A stretch of DNA of 62,274 bases, taken from NCBI GenBank assembly GCA_964572225.1, contig CAZNFR010000010.1, positions 1 to 62,274 of the forward strand, in the 5' to 3' direction. The notes under the pieces were generated by a model. It made no database searches. It had not been told where the DNA came from and was given only the letters and a program-made list of their open reading frames with translations. The DNA is from CAZNFR01 sp964572225 (GTDB lineage Bacteria > Bacteroidota > Bacteroidia > Bacteroidales > GCA-2748055). The position numbers were made by a program, and so were the translations under genes. Position 1 is the first letter of the stretch. Each line of letters opens with the position of its first letter. Shown here one piece after another: positions 50,879-58,856 of this stretch.

Positions 50879-52177
50879 ATGAATTTTAATTTTAAGGGTC
50901 TTATAAATAAAGAGTTCGTAAGGAATGTATTGACACTGGTCTCTGCTTCAACCCTATCCCAGGCAATCGCTTTTCTGGTATATTTTATTCTGATCCGCAT
51001 TTATACTCCGGCCGAACACGGACTACTGGCATTATACCTATCCATAATATCCGTAACAGGAATTATTGCCACCGCAAAATATGATCTTGCTATAATGATG
51101 CCAGGCTCCCGGACCCAGGCAGGAGCCCTTACCCTCCTCACTTTACTTATTGGCATGGGTTTTTCCTTGATTTTACTCCTGGTCACTTTGTTCTTTTCAG
51201 AGTTTCTGGCATCGTTTCTGGGAAACGAAAACCTGGAATCCTGGCTTTACCTGGTGCCCTTATCCACCTTTCTTACCTCCAGCTCCCAGGCAATTCAAAC
51301 CTGGTCGAATCGAAGAAAAAAATACCGTATAATTGCCGGTGCAAATCTTTCACAGTCCCTGGTGAATTCTACTGTCAAATTGGCATCTGTCAATATGTTT
51401 AATTCGGGAGGCGGACTGGTTGCCGGGGCGATTGCAGGACAGGTAGCCGGAAATGCAGTCTTTATCAGATCCATTTTAGTGAAAGACATTCCTGTTTTTA
51501 AAGCTATCAAATGGAAAGAAATACGGAGTGTGGCAAAAAAGTATCATCTATTTCCCCGCTTTAATCTAATCCATTATGTGATCAATAACTTTTCCACTTC
51601 ACTTCCAATATTCCTTTTTAGTTCCGCTTTCTCAGCAACGGAAGTCGGACTTTATTCCCTCGGTATGATGATGATAAACCGGCCGCTGAACATTCTTACC
51701 AGTTCATTTACCCAGGTTCTTTCTCAACGGGTAATTTCAAATTATAACAAAAATCTCAAAGTCACAACAGAAATAAAAAAGTTGGTATTCAGACTTTTTT
51801 TCCTGGCAATAATACCCTTTATTCTTGCCGGAATCTTGGCTCCACTGGGATTCCGAATCATTGGCGGGGATGAATGGACACAGGCTGGGGTATATATGCG
51901 TTATCTCTTACCCTGGTTATTCCTGGTTTTTCTTTCCTCCCCGCTTTCATTTATTCCTGATATGCTCAAACGACAGCAAAAAGCCATGTGGATAGATATT
52001 GCTAAATTTGTTCTGAGGCTAATGGCACTTTTGATAGGAATAAGGTTGAACAGTATAGACCTTTCAATCCTGCTCTTTAGCGGAGTAAGCGGGCTTTTAG
52101 TTGCATATAACCTTTACTGGTATATACATTTGTCTGTTTCAGCCGATAATCAATTTAAAGAATCAAATACATCGTGA
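50879..52177 (+). CDS. Oligosaccharide flippase (Wzx/RfbX-like, MATE/MOP superfamily)
   Basis: A 432-residue membrane protein with about 12 helices and the polysaccharide-export opening 'VRNVLTLVSASTLSQAIAFLVYFILIRIYTPAEHGLLALYLSI'. Such flippases move lipid-linked oligosaccharide repeat units across the inner membrane. It is the first gene of a four-gene glycan cluster whose neighbours overlap (4 nt with the methyltransferase). The repeat unit it handles is unknown. Confidence 0.92.
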   Translation: MNFNFKGLINKEFVRNVLTLVSASTLSQAIAFLVYFILIRIYTPAEHGLLALYLSIISVTGIIATAKYDLAIMMPGSRTQAGALTLLTLLIGMGFSLILLLVTLFFSEFLASFLGNENLESWLYLVPLSTFLTSSSQAIQTWSNRRKKYRIIAGANLSQSLVNSTVKLASVNMFNSGGGLVAGAIAGQVAGNAVFIRSILVKDIPVFKAIKWKEIRSVAKKYHLFPRFNLIHYVINNFSTSLPIFLFSSAFSATEVGLYSLGMMMINRPLNILTSSFTQVLSQRVISNYNKNLKVTTEIKKLVFRLFFLAIIPFILAGILAPLGFRIIGGDEWTQAGVYMRYLLPWLFLVFLSSPLSFIPDMLKRQQKAMWIDIAKFVLRLMALLIGIRLNSIDLSILLFSGVSGLLVAYNLYWYIHLSVSADNQFKESNTS

Positions 52178-52986
52178 ATAAATATACTACTGCACTTAAA
52201 GCTCTGTCAAAGATTGTAAGAAATCCCTGGCTCCTCAACCATGTTCTGCAGGATAAGGATGAATGGGAAAAATATGTTGAGGATCATTACCCTTCGCTGA
52301 CTTCATTGCCTGTTATTAATTTTGATCAGCTTGCCGGTGATAATTTGCAGGACAAATTATCGCTCTTTACTTTTCTGGATGGGGGTTCCCTGGTAACAGA
52401 CATTCTTTTGCTGAAAGTACTGGCTGGAAAATTTGAGCACTGTAGCTATTTTGAAATAGGAACCTGGAGGGGAGAAAGTGTTAGCAATGTGGCAGAGGTG
52501 TCGAAAGAGTGTTTTACCTTAAACCTTTCAGATGAAGAATTAATGAAAATGGGGGTTGATCAAAGAGTAATTGAATTGCAGGGTTTTTTCTCAAAAAAAC
52601 TTAAAAATGTGGTCCACCTTAGAGGTAACTCAAAAAGTTTTAACTTTGCCGGCCTGAATAAAAAATTCGATCTTATTTTTATTGACGGGTCTCATCATTA
52701 TGCCATGGTAAAAAATGATACAGAAAAAGTCTTTACCTATCTGGTTCATCAAAATTCCATTGTTGTATGGCATGATTATGCAATTACCCCGGAAGAGACC
52801 AGGTATGAGGTATTTGCGGGGATTCTGGATGCTATGCCCAAGAAAATGCATGACAGGCTTTTTCATGTAGCCCACACCAAATCTGCCATTTATACTCCTC
52901 AAAGTTTGGAAGGCCGGAGACTTCAAAGCCCGGTAATACCCGAATCATTTTTCCAGGTTGATCTGAGATTTAAGAAAGTAGATTAG
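52174..52986 (+). CDS. Class I SAM-dependent methyltransferase
   Basis: The 270-residue protein starts with GTG in the GTGA overlap with the flippase stop. Its Rossmann core reads 'CSYFEIGTWRGESVSNVAE' (motif I) and 'FDLIFIDGSHHYAMVKND' (the metal/substrate motif of the Methyltransf_24 branch), followed by 'GNSKSF' and 'VVWHDY'. It probably O-methylates a sugar of the cluster's glycan; the acceptor is unknown. It is followed 1 nt later by the glycosyltransferase. Confidence 0.88.
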   Translation: MNKYTTALKALSKIVRNPWLLNHVLQDKDEWEKYVEDHYPSLTSLPVINFDQLAGDNLQDKLSLFTFLDGGSLVTDILLLKVLAGKFEHCSYFEIGTWRGESVSNVAEVSKECFTLNLSDEELMKMGVDQRVIELQGFFSKKLKNVVHLRGNSKSFNFAGLNKKFDLIFIDGSHHYAMVKNDTEKVFTYLVHQNSIVVWHDYAITPEETRYEVFAGILDAMPKKMHDRLFHVAHTKSAIYTPQSLEGRRLQSPVIPESFFQVDLRFKKVD

Positions 52987-52987
52987 T

Positions 52988-54193
52988 TTGAAGAAAGAAA
53001 GGATAAAAATACTGGTATTGCCTTCATGGTACCTGCCCGATGGAGGAGGGTTCTTTAAGGACCATGCAGAAGCTCTGAATCATGGGGACTTTACTGTTGA
53101 TGTTTTGGTTAACAGAGTCCTGGGGCTTACAAGTCACTCTCTATATCAGATCAGGTCCTCCAGAAAGTTCAGGGAGTCCATCGAAGGTCCACTGAAAATA
53201 TACAGGTCAGGTTATCTGAAGTGGCCCTTTTTGGAAAAAACCAACTTAAAAGGCTGGGTAAAGCGTTATCTTGATATTTACAATGAGTACCTGGAAAGAA
53301 ACGGTCCTCCGGATATTATCATTGCACATAGTACGATCTGGGCAGGTTACGTGGCTGCAATCCTTAAGGATGAGTTTGGGATTCCTTTCATTCTGATTGA
53401 ACACAGGAGCCGTTTTGCACGAAATGTTCAGGCAGCACAAAAGATGATCCGTGAATGGTATTTTCCTTTTCTGCGCACCACTCTGGTTAAAGCCGACAGG
53501 ATTGTAACGGTAAGTCCGGCATTGGACAACCAGCTAATCGGAATATCTCCGGGGATAAAGAACAAGATCCTGACCATTCCCAATCTTATTGATACCGATT
53601 TTTTCTCACTTCCCCCGGTTAAGAGGGAAATAGAACCTTTTATTATAATTTCCTTTGGAATTCTGGAATACGTGAAGGGATTTGATATTCTGATTAAAGC
53701 TTTTTCCAGGCTTGTTCATAAATATGACCGGGAATTTTTTCTCCGAATCGGAGGAAGAGGAAAAGATTTTAAAAAACTGAAGGCTATTGCAAAACAAGAA
53801 GGGGTTTCGGACCGGGTTAAATTGCATGGATACGTTCCGAGAGAGGAAGTCAAAAGAGAAATGCAGTTAGCCAATTTATTTGTTCTTCCCAGCAGATTTG
53901 AAGCATTCGGAGTGGTGCTTATCGAAGCAATGGCGACAGGATGCCCCGTAATTTCCACACATTCAGGGGGGCCTCCCCACATTGTTAAAGAAACCGACGG
54001 AATACTTGTAAAACCCGATGATGTTGATGAACTTGCAAATGCCATGGAAAGGGTTTATCTTGATTATGATAAATACGATCCTTTGCAGATCAGGAAAGAT
54101 GTGGTTGACAATTATGCCACCAGCGTTATCCGGGATAGTTATCATCAATTGGTCAGAGAGGTTCTGGATGGAAAAAGTTCAGCTAAAAAATAA
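52988..54193 (+). CDS. Glycosyltransferase family 4
   Basis: A 401-residue GT-B enzyme that adds a sugar from an NDP-sugar. The N-terminal domain holds 'LVLPSWYLPDGGGFFKDHAEAL'. The donor domain has 'FGILEYVKGFDILIKAF', 'LRIGGRGKDFKKLKAIA', 'VKLHGYVPREEV' and the E-x7-E motif 'EAFGVVLIEAMATGCPVISTHSGG'. The start is TTG at 52988, the only start near the domain beginning. It lies directly after the methyltransferase stop, consistent with coupled translation. It overlaps the next gene by 26 nt. Confidence 0.92.
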   Translation: MKKERIKILVLPSWYLPDGGGFFKDHAEALNHGDFTVDVLVNRVLGLTSHSLYQIRSSRKFRESIEGPLKIYRSGYLKWPFLEKTNLKGWVKRYLDIYNEYLERNGPPDIIIAHSTIWAGYVAAILKDEFGIPFILIEHRSRFARNVQAAQKMIREWYFPFLRTTLVKADRIVTVSPALDNQLIGISPGIKNKILTIPNLIDTDFFSLPPVKREIEPFIIISFGILEYVKGFDILIKAFSRLVHKYDREFFLRIGGRGKDFKKLKAIAKQEGVSDRVKLHGYVPREEVKREMQLANLFVLPSRFEAFGVVLIEAMATGCPVISTHSGGPPHIVKETDGILVKPDDVDELANAMERVYLDYDKYDPLQIRKDVVDNYATSVIRDSYHQLVREVLDGKSSAKK

Positions 54194-55763
54194 CAGGGCC
54201 TTCCCCTGGGTCCGAAAAAATGGATTGTCTGTCAAAGGCTATTTATTTGACCGATCCGGCACCTATTTTGAAGAAGAAGGGTTACTAGAGTATTTCAAGG
54301 GAACTCATTCTTATCTCGATCTAAAGGAAAAGGTCAAATACGCCAATGGATGCTTCGCCATTGTCATTGATCATGATTCTTATCTCCTTGCAGCTACCGA
54401 TATGATCAGATCCATTCCCCTCTTTTATGGACTTTCTGGTAAAGACTGGGTGGTAAGCGATAATGCTGAAATGTTGGCAGAGCTTACCGGATACAAACTC
54501 AATGATCTGGCTTCTACAGAATTTCTTGCTACCGGATATGTAACGGGCAGGGAAACCCTGGTGGAAGGTATTTTTCAGGTTGAGGCCGGTCAGATTATCA
54601 AGCTCACTAAGGAAGATATTGTCAGAGAGTTTTATTACACATTCCGTGTTAATGATGAGTCTGAAGAGGAGTATAAGGATCTGAAAGCAGCAGGGATTAA
54701 GATTTTTGATCAGGCTTTTCAAAGACTGGTGAAAAGTCTGAAAAACCGTACAGCCGTTATCCCTCTGAGTGGTGGATTCGACTCCCGGCTCATTGCCACC
54801 ATCCTCAGAAAATTGAATTATGAGAAAGTAATTTGTTTCACCTATGGGAGAGCATCCAGTCCCGAGATTCCAGTTTCCCAGGAAGTTGCAGACAAACTTG
54901 GATTTGAATGGCATTTTTTGGAATATACCGATGAGTTGATCCGGGATTATATACATCATGATGATTTCAAAGAATATTTTGGCCATGCCTCAAATTTGGT
55001 TTCCATGTTTTTTATGCAGGAATTTTTTGCAGTAAGGGAAATGAAGAAAAGGAATATTATACCTGCAGACTCCATATTTATACCCGGCCATAGTGGTGAT
55101 TTTCTTGGTGGAAGTCAGCTGAACAAACACGGAAATCTCAGTATGGAAGAATCAGTTGCAGATCTTGCCGACCGAATCTACAGAGTAAAGTACTGCTACA
55201 AAAAACCCGGGGGGAAAGATGCTTCTCGTATTCTCGAAAGAGTTCAGAAAAGCCTTCAGGAGAAATTTTTACGGCAGGGTGATTTTGCCTATTCCATTCA
55301 TGAAGACTGGGACTTCAAGGAAAAACTGGCGAAATTTAATTTTAACTCGGTATCTACCTATACCTGGTTTGGATATCAATACCGCCTTCCTTATTGGGAC
55401 AGAAATCTGGTAGAGTTCTTTCGCTTTTTACCTTTGCATGCGAAAATTCATAAATATCTTTATGATGATATTCTGACAAATGAGTTCTTTGCGCCTTTCA
55501 ATCTGAACTTTACAGATGAACTGCAGGCAGATGAAAGAGACCTCAGAAAGTTAAAAATCAGATCGAGAATAAAAGAAAATCTGCCCGAAGCAATCAACCG
55601 GACTTTTATATCCAAAAAGGACCTTCTGTTCTATAAGGAAATCACCGACTACCTGGTTTTGGACCTAAAATCCGAAGGTGTGAAAGCGAGGATTTACGGG
55701 AATGCATACAACTCTCTGATTATTCAATGGTATCTCCATCAGGTCAAAAAAAGATGCCGGTAA
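54168..55763 (+). CDS. Asparagine synthase-like protein without glutaminase cysteine
   Basis: The 531-residue protein starts at ATG 54168, inside the glycosyltransferase gene. The N-terminal half keeps an Ntn-glutaminase-like fold ('CFAIVIDHDSYLLAATDMIRSIPLFYG'), but the sequence begins 'MEKVQLKNN' with no Cys2. It therefore cannot release ammonia from glutamine. The C-terminal half has the ATP-pyrophosphatase motif 'PLSGGFDSRLIA' and 'FIPGHSGDFLGG'. Relatives in glycan clusters are thought to amidate or otherwise modify sugars. The substrate here is unknown. It is the last gene of the cluster. Confidence 0.85.
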   Translation: MEKVQLKNNRAFPWVRKNGLSVKGYLFDRSGTYFEEEGLLEYFKGTHSYLDLKEKVKYANGCFAIVIDHDSYLLAATDMIRSIPLFYGLSGKDWVVSDNAEMLAELTGYKLNDLASTEFLATGYVTGRETLVEGIFQVEAGQIIKLTKEDIVREFYYTFRVNDESEEEYKDLKAAGIKIFDQAFQRLVKSLKNRTAVIPLSGGFDSRLIATILRKLNYEKVICFTYGRASSPEIPVSQEVADKLGFEWHFLEYTDELIRDYIHHDDFKEYFGHASNLVSMFFMQEFFAVREMKKRNIIPADSIFIPGHSGDFLGGSQLNKHGNLSMEESVADLADRIYRVKYCYKKPGGKDASRILERVQKSLQEKFLRQGDFAYSIHEDWDFKEKLAKFNFNSVSTYTWFGYQYRLPYWDRNLVEFFRFLPLHAKIHKYLYDDILTNEFFAPFNLNFTDELQADERDLRKLKIRSRIKENLPEAINRTFISKKDLLFYKEITDYLVLDLKSEGVKARIYGNAYNSLIIQWYLHQVKKRCR

Positions 55764-55812
55764 ACCCTTCATAAAAAATAGGATGAATTTTTAGCGGAAT
55801 AAAAAAAATGGT

Positions 55813-55820
55813 TAAATTTG
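55813..55820 (+). promoter_or_regulatory. -7 box of the tRNA-His gene
   Basis: TAAATTTG matches TAnnTTTG and lies 28 bp before the tRNA. The leader region contains a 6-bp perfect hairpin (CTCCTG 55823-55828 with CAGGAG 55835-55840), which could be a processing signal. Confidence 0.6.
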
Positions 55821-55847
55821 CACTCCTGTTTGAGCAGGAGGTATTAT

Positions 55848-55922
55848 GGTGGATGTAGCTCAGTAGGTTAGAGCGCTGGATTGTGGTTCCAGAGGTCGCC
55901 GGTTCGAACCCGGTCTTCCACC
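55848..55922 (+). tRNA. tRNA-His (anticodon GTG)
   Basis: The cloverleaf folds from G-1 at 55848, paired with discriminator C73 at 55922, the hallmark of tRNA-His. The D arm is GCTC...GAGC. The anticodon arm is CTGGA-TTGTGGT-TCCAG with anticodon GTG. The T arm is GCCGG-TTCGAAC-CCGGT. The acceptor stem has one T-T mismatch (positions 6/67). CCA is not encoded. It is the only tRNA found in the window. Confidence 0.96.
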
Positions 55923-55923
55923 C

Positions 55924-55956
55924 AAAAAAAAAGAGGATCTCACGACCCCCTTTTTT
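55924..55956 (-). terminator. Terminator of the first WM-repeat gene
   Basis: On the minus strand AAAAAAGGGG (55956-55947) pairs with CCTCTTTTTT (55936-55927), with one G-T wobble, and is followed by more Ts (to 55924). On the plus strand the same bases give an A-C mismatch, so it works best for the leftward gene, although its T6 could also stop tRNA-His transcripts. Confidence 0.75.
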
Positions 55957-55988
55957 CTCTGTAACTAACTATTTATAAACCTAAAAGC

Positions 55989-56348
55989 CTAATTTATTTC
56001 TGTCATCCATGTTTCTAACTGCAACTCATTTTCCTGAAACTCAAAATTGATTACTGAAAAATGAAGCATCCAGTCTTCAAACTGTAATTCCTTGTCAAAA
56101 TTCATTATCTCTTCTTCAGATCTGTTTTCGCTCTCCATGAAACTGGCCTGAGACATCATCCATGATTCGAAAGTCATTTCGTTTTCAAAACCTGTATCAA
56201 ACTCGGCAATAACCATCATCCATTGTTCAAGCCTCATGTCCGGATGAAGATCTTTTTCGGTTTTATCTGTATATCCACTGGCGTAGCTGAAGCTGATGCC
56301 GGATAAGGCGATTATTAATGCTGTTAAGGTAAATTTTATCGTTTTCAT
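55989..56348 (-). CDS. Small secreted WM-repeat protein (four repeats)
   Basis: A 119-residue protein with a Sec signal peptide (about residues 1-23, ending SYA-S). The acidic mature chain carries four copies of [D/E]-[L/M]-x-[L/F]-E-x-W-M: DMRLEQWMM, EMTFESWMM, ELQFEDWML and ELQLETWMT. Their Trp residues are at 43, 63, 93 and 114. The chain ends four residues after the last repeat's 'WM'. A paralogue with five repeats lies at 58269-58697. No lipobox, Cys or T9SS tail is present. I know no function. The amphipathic repeats could insert in membranes or bind a hydrophobic partner. Upstream are a sigma-54-like promoter and a duplicated 45-bp element. Confidence 0.85.
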   Translation of the reverse strand: MKTIKFTLTALIIALSGISFSYASGYTDKTEKDLHPDMRLEQWMMVIAEFDTGFENEMTFESWMMSQASFMESENRSEEEIMNFDKELQFEDWMLHFSVINFEFQENELQLETWMTEIN

Positions 56349-56379
56349 GATTTTTTATTCTATGGTATTTGCTCAAACT

Positions 56380-56399
56380 CTTACATAACTTGTGCCATA
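56380..56399 (-). promoter_or_regulatory. Sigma-54-like -24/-12 promoter of the first WM-repeat gene
   Basis: Minus strand TATGGCACAAGTTATGTAAG contains TGGCAC (-24) and TG at the -12 position, where the classic form has TTGC. GG and TG have the correct separation. The predicted start site near 56372 leaves a leader of about 24 nt. No TAnnTTTG box is seen in this interval. The second WM gene has the same arrangement. Confidence 0.55.
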
Positions 56400-56457
56400 A
56401 ATTACAAATAACACATAATCAATAATATATGATGAGTTTAATTGAGTGTTAAGGTGT

Positions 56458-56502
56458 GTTAAAATTGGTCGCTTTTGAGACAGTTGTGTCCGAAACCGAA
56501 CG
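56458..56502 (-). promoter_or_regulatory. 45-bp upstream element, copy 1
   Basis: This element is 37/45 identical, without gaps, to 58812-58856. Conserved blocks on the plus strand are GTTAAAA, CGCTTTTG and TGTGTCCGAAA..GAACG. It lies 61-62 bp upstream of the -24 GG, the range used by sigma-54 enhancer-binding proteins. GTCC...GAAC is a weak dyad. Confidence 0.65.
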
Positions 56503-56536
56503 AATATAATGCGAATTGGGTGGATGGGTAAGAAGA

Positions 56537-58075
56537 TTAATTTATGTCAGGTCCGTTATTTTTCATGACCTTGTATATATCTGATCTTCGGTCTTTTAAA
56601 TTTCTGACGCTTCCAAATTGGTTGAGTTCCCTCAGAAGATCAATATCCACATCCGCAATTAGGATCATTTCTGTGTTAGGGGTAGCTTCAGCTTTGATCC
56701 CATTTGTTGGGAATTGAAAATCGCAAGGGGTAAAAACCATGGATTGAGCATATTGAATGTCCATATTGTGGACTTTGGGCAGGTTTCCGACACTTCCTGC
56801 AATGGCAACGTAACATTCATTCTCAATGGCTCTTGCCTGGGCACAGTTTCTAACACGCGAATACCCGTTCTGGGTATCAGTCAGAAAAGGTACGAAGAGG
56901 ATATCCATGCCTTCATCCGATAGAAGACGGCTAACCTCCGGGAACTCAATATCGTAACAAATCAGAATTCCAATTCTCCCACAATCGGTATCGTATGTTT
57001 TCAGGGTAGATCCTCCCTGTAGGCCCCAGACCTTTACTTCATCCGGAGTTACATGCAATTTCTCGAAGCGTTCTATTCCCCCTCCTCTCTTACATAAATA
57101 TCCAGCGTTAAAAAGTTTTTCGTTTATTACTTCCGGCATACTTCCGGTTATTATGTTTATATTATAGGAAACAGCCAGCTCAGCAAATCTGGATACAATA
57201 TTGGTGGTATGTTTGGCAAGCTCCCGGATAGCCTCGGATTCGGAAAGATGATTATTTTCAGCCATAAGGGGAGCATTGAAAAATTCCGGAAACAACGCAA
57301 AGTCCGCACGGTAACCCGAGACAGCATCAATAAAATACTCTGCTTGTTGCATTACCTCGTCAAAGCTCTTATAGAGCCTCATTTGCCATTGGATTAGTCC
57401 GAGTCTGACCACAGTTTTTTTCAGGGAAGCTCTGGTAGATGGTTTTTCATAGTAGACATTGTCCCACTTAAGAAGGACAGCATACTCCTGAGACTCCTTA
57501 TCACCCTCAAGATACCCTTTAAGTATTCTTGTGGGATGAAAATCATTGGACATCTGAAAATCAAGTACGGGATCATGGATCTCCTTTCTTCTTACTTTTG
57601 CAATGTAATCCCTGGGTGTAAGCTCAGAAGAGTATTTGTGGTAATTCGGAATCCTGCCGCCGAAAACAATTCCTTTGAGATTCAGACGCTCACATAGTTC
57701 TTTTCGGTAATCATATAATCTTCGGCCCAATCTCAGACCCCTGAATTTAGGTCTGATAAAAATGTCAATCCCGTAAAGAATATCCCCCTCAGAACTGTGA
57801 GTATTAAATGTATATTGTCCGGTGATCTCCTTGTATGTATGCTTATTATCAAATTTTTCGTAGTCGACAATGATACATAAGGCACAACCCGCAAATTCAT
57901 TATTAACCTTTATATAAACCTGACCTTCGGGGAAATTATTTATCAGGGTTTCAATGTGTTTTTCTTTCCAAAAGGCTTGCGGCATGCCTGAATAGGACTC
58001 CACCATAGCTTCCTTTAATTCAAGGTAGTTTTCCGGTTTCAGGTACTCAAGCTGAATGTTATCAATTTCCTTCAT
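56537..58075 (-). CDS. Bifunctional GNAT acetyltransferase / carbon-nitrogen hydrolase
   Basis: A 512-residue fusion. Residues about 1-210 are a GNAT domain ('GDILYGIDIFIRPKFRGLRLGRRLYDYRKEL' includes the acetyl-CoA loop). Residues about 225-505 are a nitrilase-superfamily domain with the triad Glu in 'ALFPEFF' (about 262), Lys in 'FEKLHVTPDE' (about 337) and Cys in 'ILICYDIEFPE' (about 372). Fused GNAT/amidohydrolases of this length are widespread, and the substrates are undefined. The gene lies between the two WM-repeat genes on the same strand. No matching 45-bp element precedes it. Confidence 0.93.
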   Translation of the reverse strand: MKEIDNIQLEYLKPENYLELKEAMVESYSGMPQAFWKEKHIETLINNFPEGQVYIKVNNEFAGCALCIIVDYEKFDNKHTYKEITGQYTFNTHSSEGDILYGIDIFIRPKFRGLRLGRRLYDYRKELCERLNLKGIVFGGRIPNYHKYSSELTPRDYIAKVRRKEIHDPVLDFQMSNDFHPTRILKGYLEGDKESQEYAVLLKWDNVYYEKPSTRASLKKTVVRLGLIQWQMRLYKSFDEVMQQAEYFIDAVSGYRADFALFPEFFNAPLMAENNHLSESEAIRELAKHTTNIVSRFAELAVSYNINIITGSMPEVINEKLFNAGYLCKRGGGIERFEKLHVTPDEVKVWGLQGGSTLKTYDTDCGRIGILICYDIEFPEVSRLLSDEGMDILFVPFLTDTQNGYSRVRNCAQARAIENECYVAIAGSVGNLPKVHNMDIQYAQSMVFTPCDFQFPTNGIKAEATPNTEMILIADVDIDLLRELNQFGSVRNLKDRRSDIYKVMKNNGPDIN

Positions 58076-58195
58076 ATTATCCTGTTCTTTGACCCAAAGC
58101 TAACTAAAACCAAAGGGTTTATCAACCTGATTCAAATAGTCACATACTGCCTCTTTGCCTTTCCTGGATTAATTCCCTAAATACCAGCCTGCAAA

Positions 58196-58239
58196 AATGA
58201 AAGAAAGAGTTTCCCCGGGATGGGTAAACTCTTTCTTTA
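58196..58239 (-). terminator. Terminator of the second WM-repeat gene
   Basis: A 13-bp perfect stem (AAAGAAAGAGTTT at 58201-58213 with AAACTCTTTCTTT at 58227-58239) is followed on the minus strand by CATTTTTG. It lies 30 nt after the stop codon at 58269. Confidence 0.85.
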
Positions 58240-58268
58240 CTAACCACTTAAACCTAAAAAAGAAAACT

Positions 58269-58697
58269 TTATTTGATTTCAAACATCCAAGCTTCGAATG
58301 TTAATTCTTCTTCCTGAAAGCTATCAGCCGTTGGAAAGGTTTCCATCATCCAACCTTCCAACTGAAGATCACTTTCTGTGAAAGTGTTATCTATGATAAT
58401 AATTTCTGACATCCAGTCCTCCATCTGCATTTCATCTCTTGTAAAGCTCTCTTCATGCATCATCCAGCTCTCGAGGTTCATCTCGTTTTCAGCAAATGCT
58501 TCTGAGGAAAGAAATTCTGAAACTTCCATCATCCAGTTCTCGAGATTCAATTCCCTGTCTAATTTATCAAGGATCATTTCAGTTGCTTTTTTATCTTTCT
58601 TTTCTTTTTTACTTCCTTTGGTTCCATCTGCATATGCATTGGGTCCTACAACTACTAAAATGATTGCGAATATTATGGTTGAAACTATGTTTTTCAT
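58269..58697 (-). CDS. Small secreted WM-repeat protein (five repeats)
   Basis: A 142-residue paralogue of 55989-56348. A signal peptide (residues 1-23, ending AYA-D) is followed by a Lys-rich linker (KGSKKEKKDKK). Five motifs come next: ELNLENWMM, EMNLESWMM, EMQMEDWMS, DLQLEGWMM and ELTFEAWMF. Their Trp residues are at 55, 78, 95, 116 and 137. Repeat spacing is 17-23 residues, and a Phe usually precedes the motif by 4-6 residues (SFTRDEM, TFTESDL, SFQEEEL). The chain ends four residues after the last 'WM'. It has its own promoter and terminator. Function is unknown. Confidence 0.86.
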   Translation of the reverse strand: MKNIVSTIIFAIILVVVGPNAYADGTKGSKKEKKDKKATEMILDKLDRELNLENWMMEVSEFLSSEAFAENEMNLESWMMHEESFTRDEMQMEDWMSEIIIIDNTFTESDLQLEGWMMETFPTADSFQEEELTFEAWMFEIK

Positions 58698-58734
58698 GAC
58701 TTCTTATTTTTTGTCGTTCAAGTTCAGTGCTTTT

Positions 58735-58754
58735 ATTACAGAGTACGTGCCAAA
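58735..58754 (-). promoter_or_regulatory. Sigma-54-like -24/-12 promoter of the second WM-repeat gene
   Basis: Minus strand TTTGGCACGTACTCTGTAAT contains TTGGCACG (full -24 consensus) and TG at -12, again followed by T rather than C. It aligns with the promoter of the first WM gene: TGGCAC-N7-TGTAA in both. The start codon is 55 nt from the TGGCAC box (49 nt in copy 1). Confidence 0.58.
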
Positions 58755-58811
58755 AATCATAAAATATTAAAAATCAACTGTATATAATCTTGAATTGGAA
58801 TTTTTACCCAT

Positions 58812-58856
58812 GTTAAAACTGAACGCTTTTGTAACAGGTGTGTCCGAAAGTGAACG
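58812..58856 (-). promoter_or_regulatory. 45-bp upstream element, copy 2
   Basis: Ungapped 37/45 match to 56458-56502, at the same distance (within 1 bp) from the -24 GG. The flanking sequence is much less similar, so the element looks constrained and is not simply residue of a large duplication. Confidence 0.65.

Noticed and set aside
55823..55840. Hairpin before tRNA-His as a T-box or riboswitch
   Set aside because: It is only a 6-bp stem directly upstream of the tRNA with no further structure. It was kept only as a possible processing signal.
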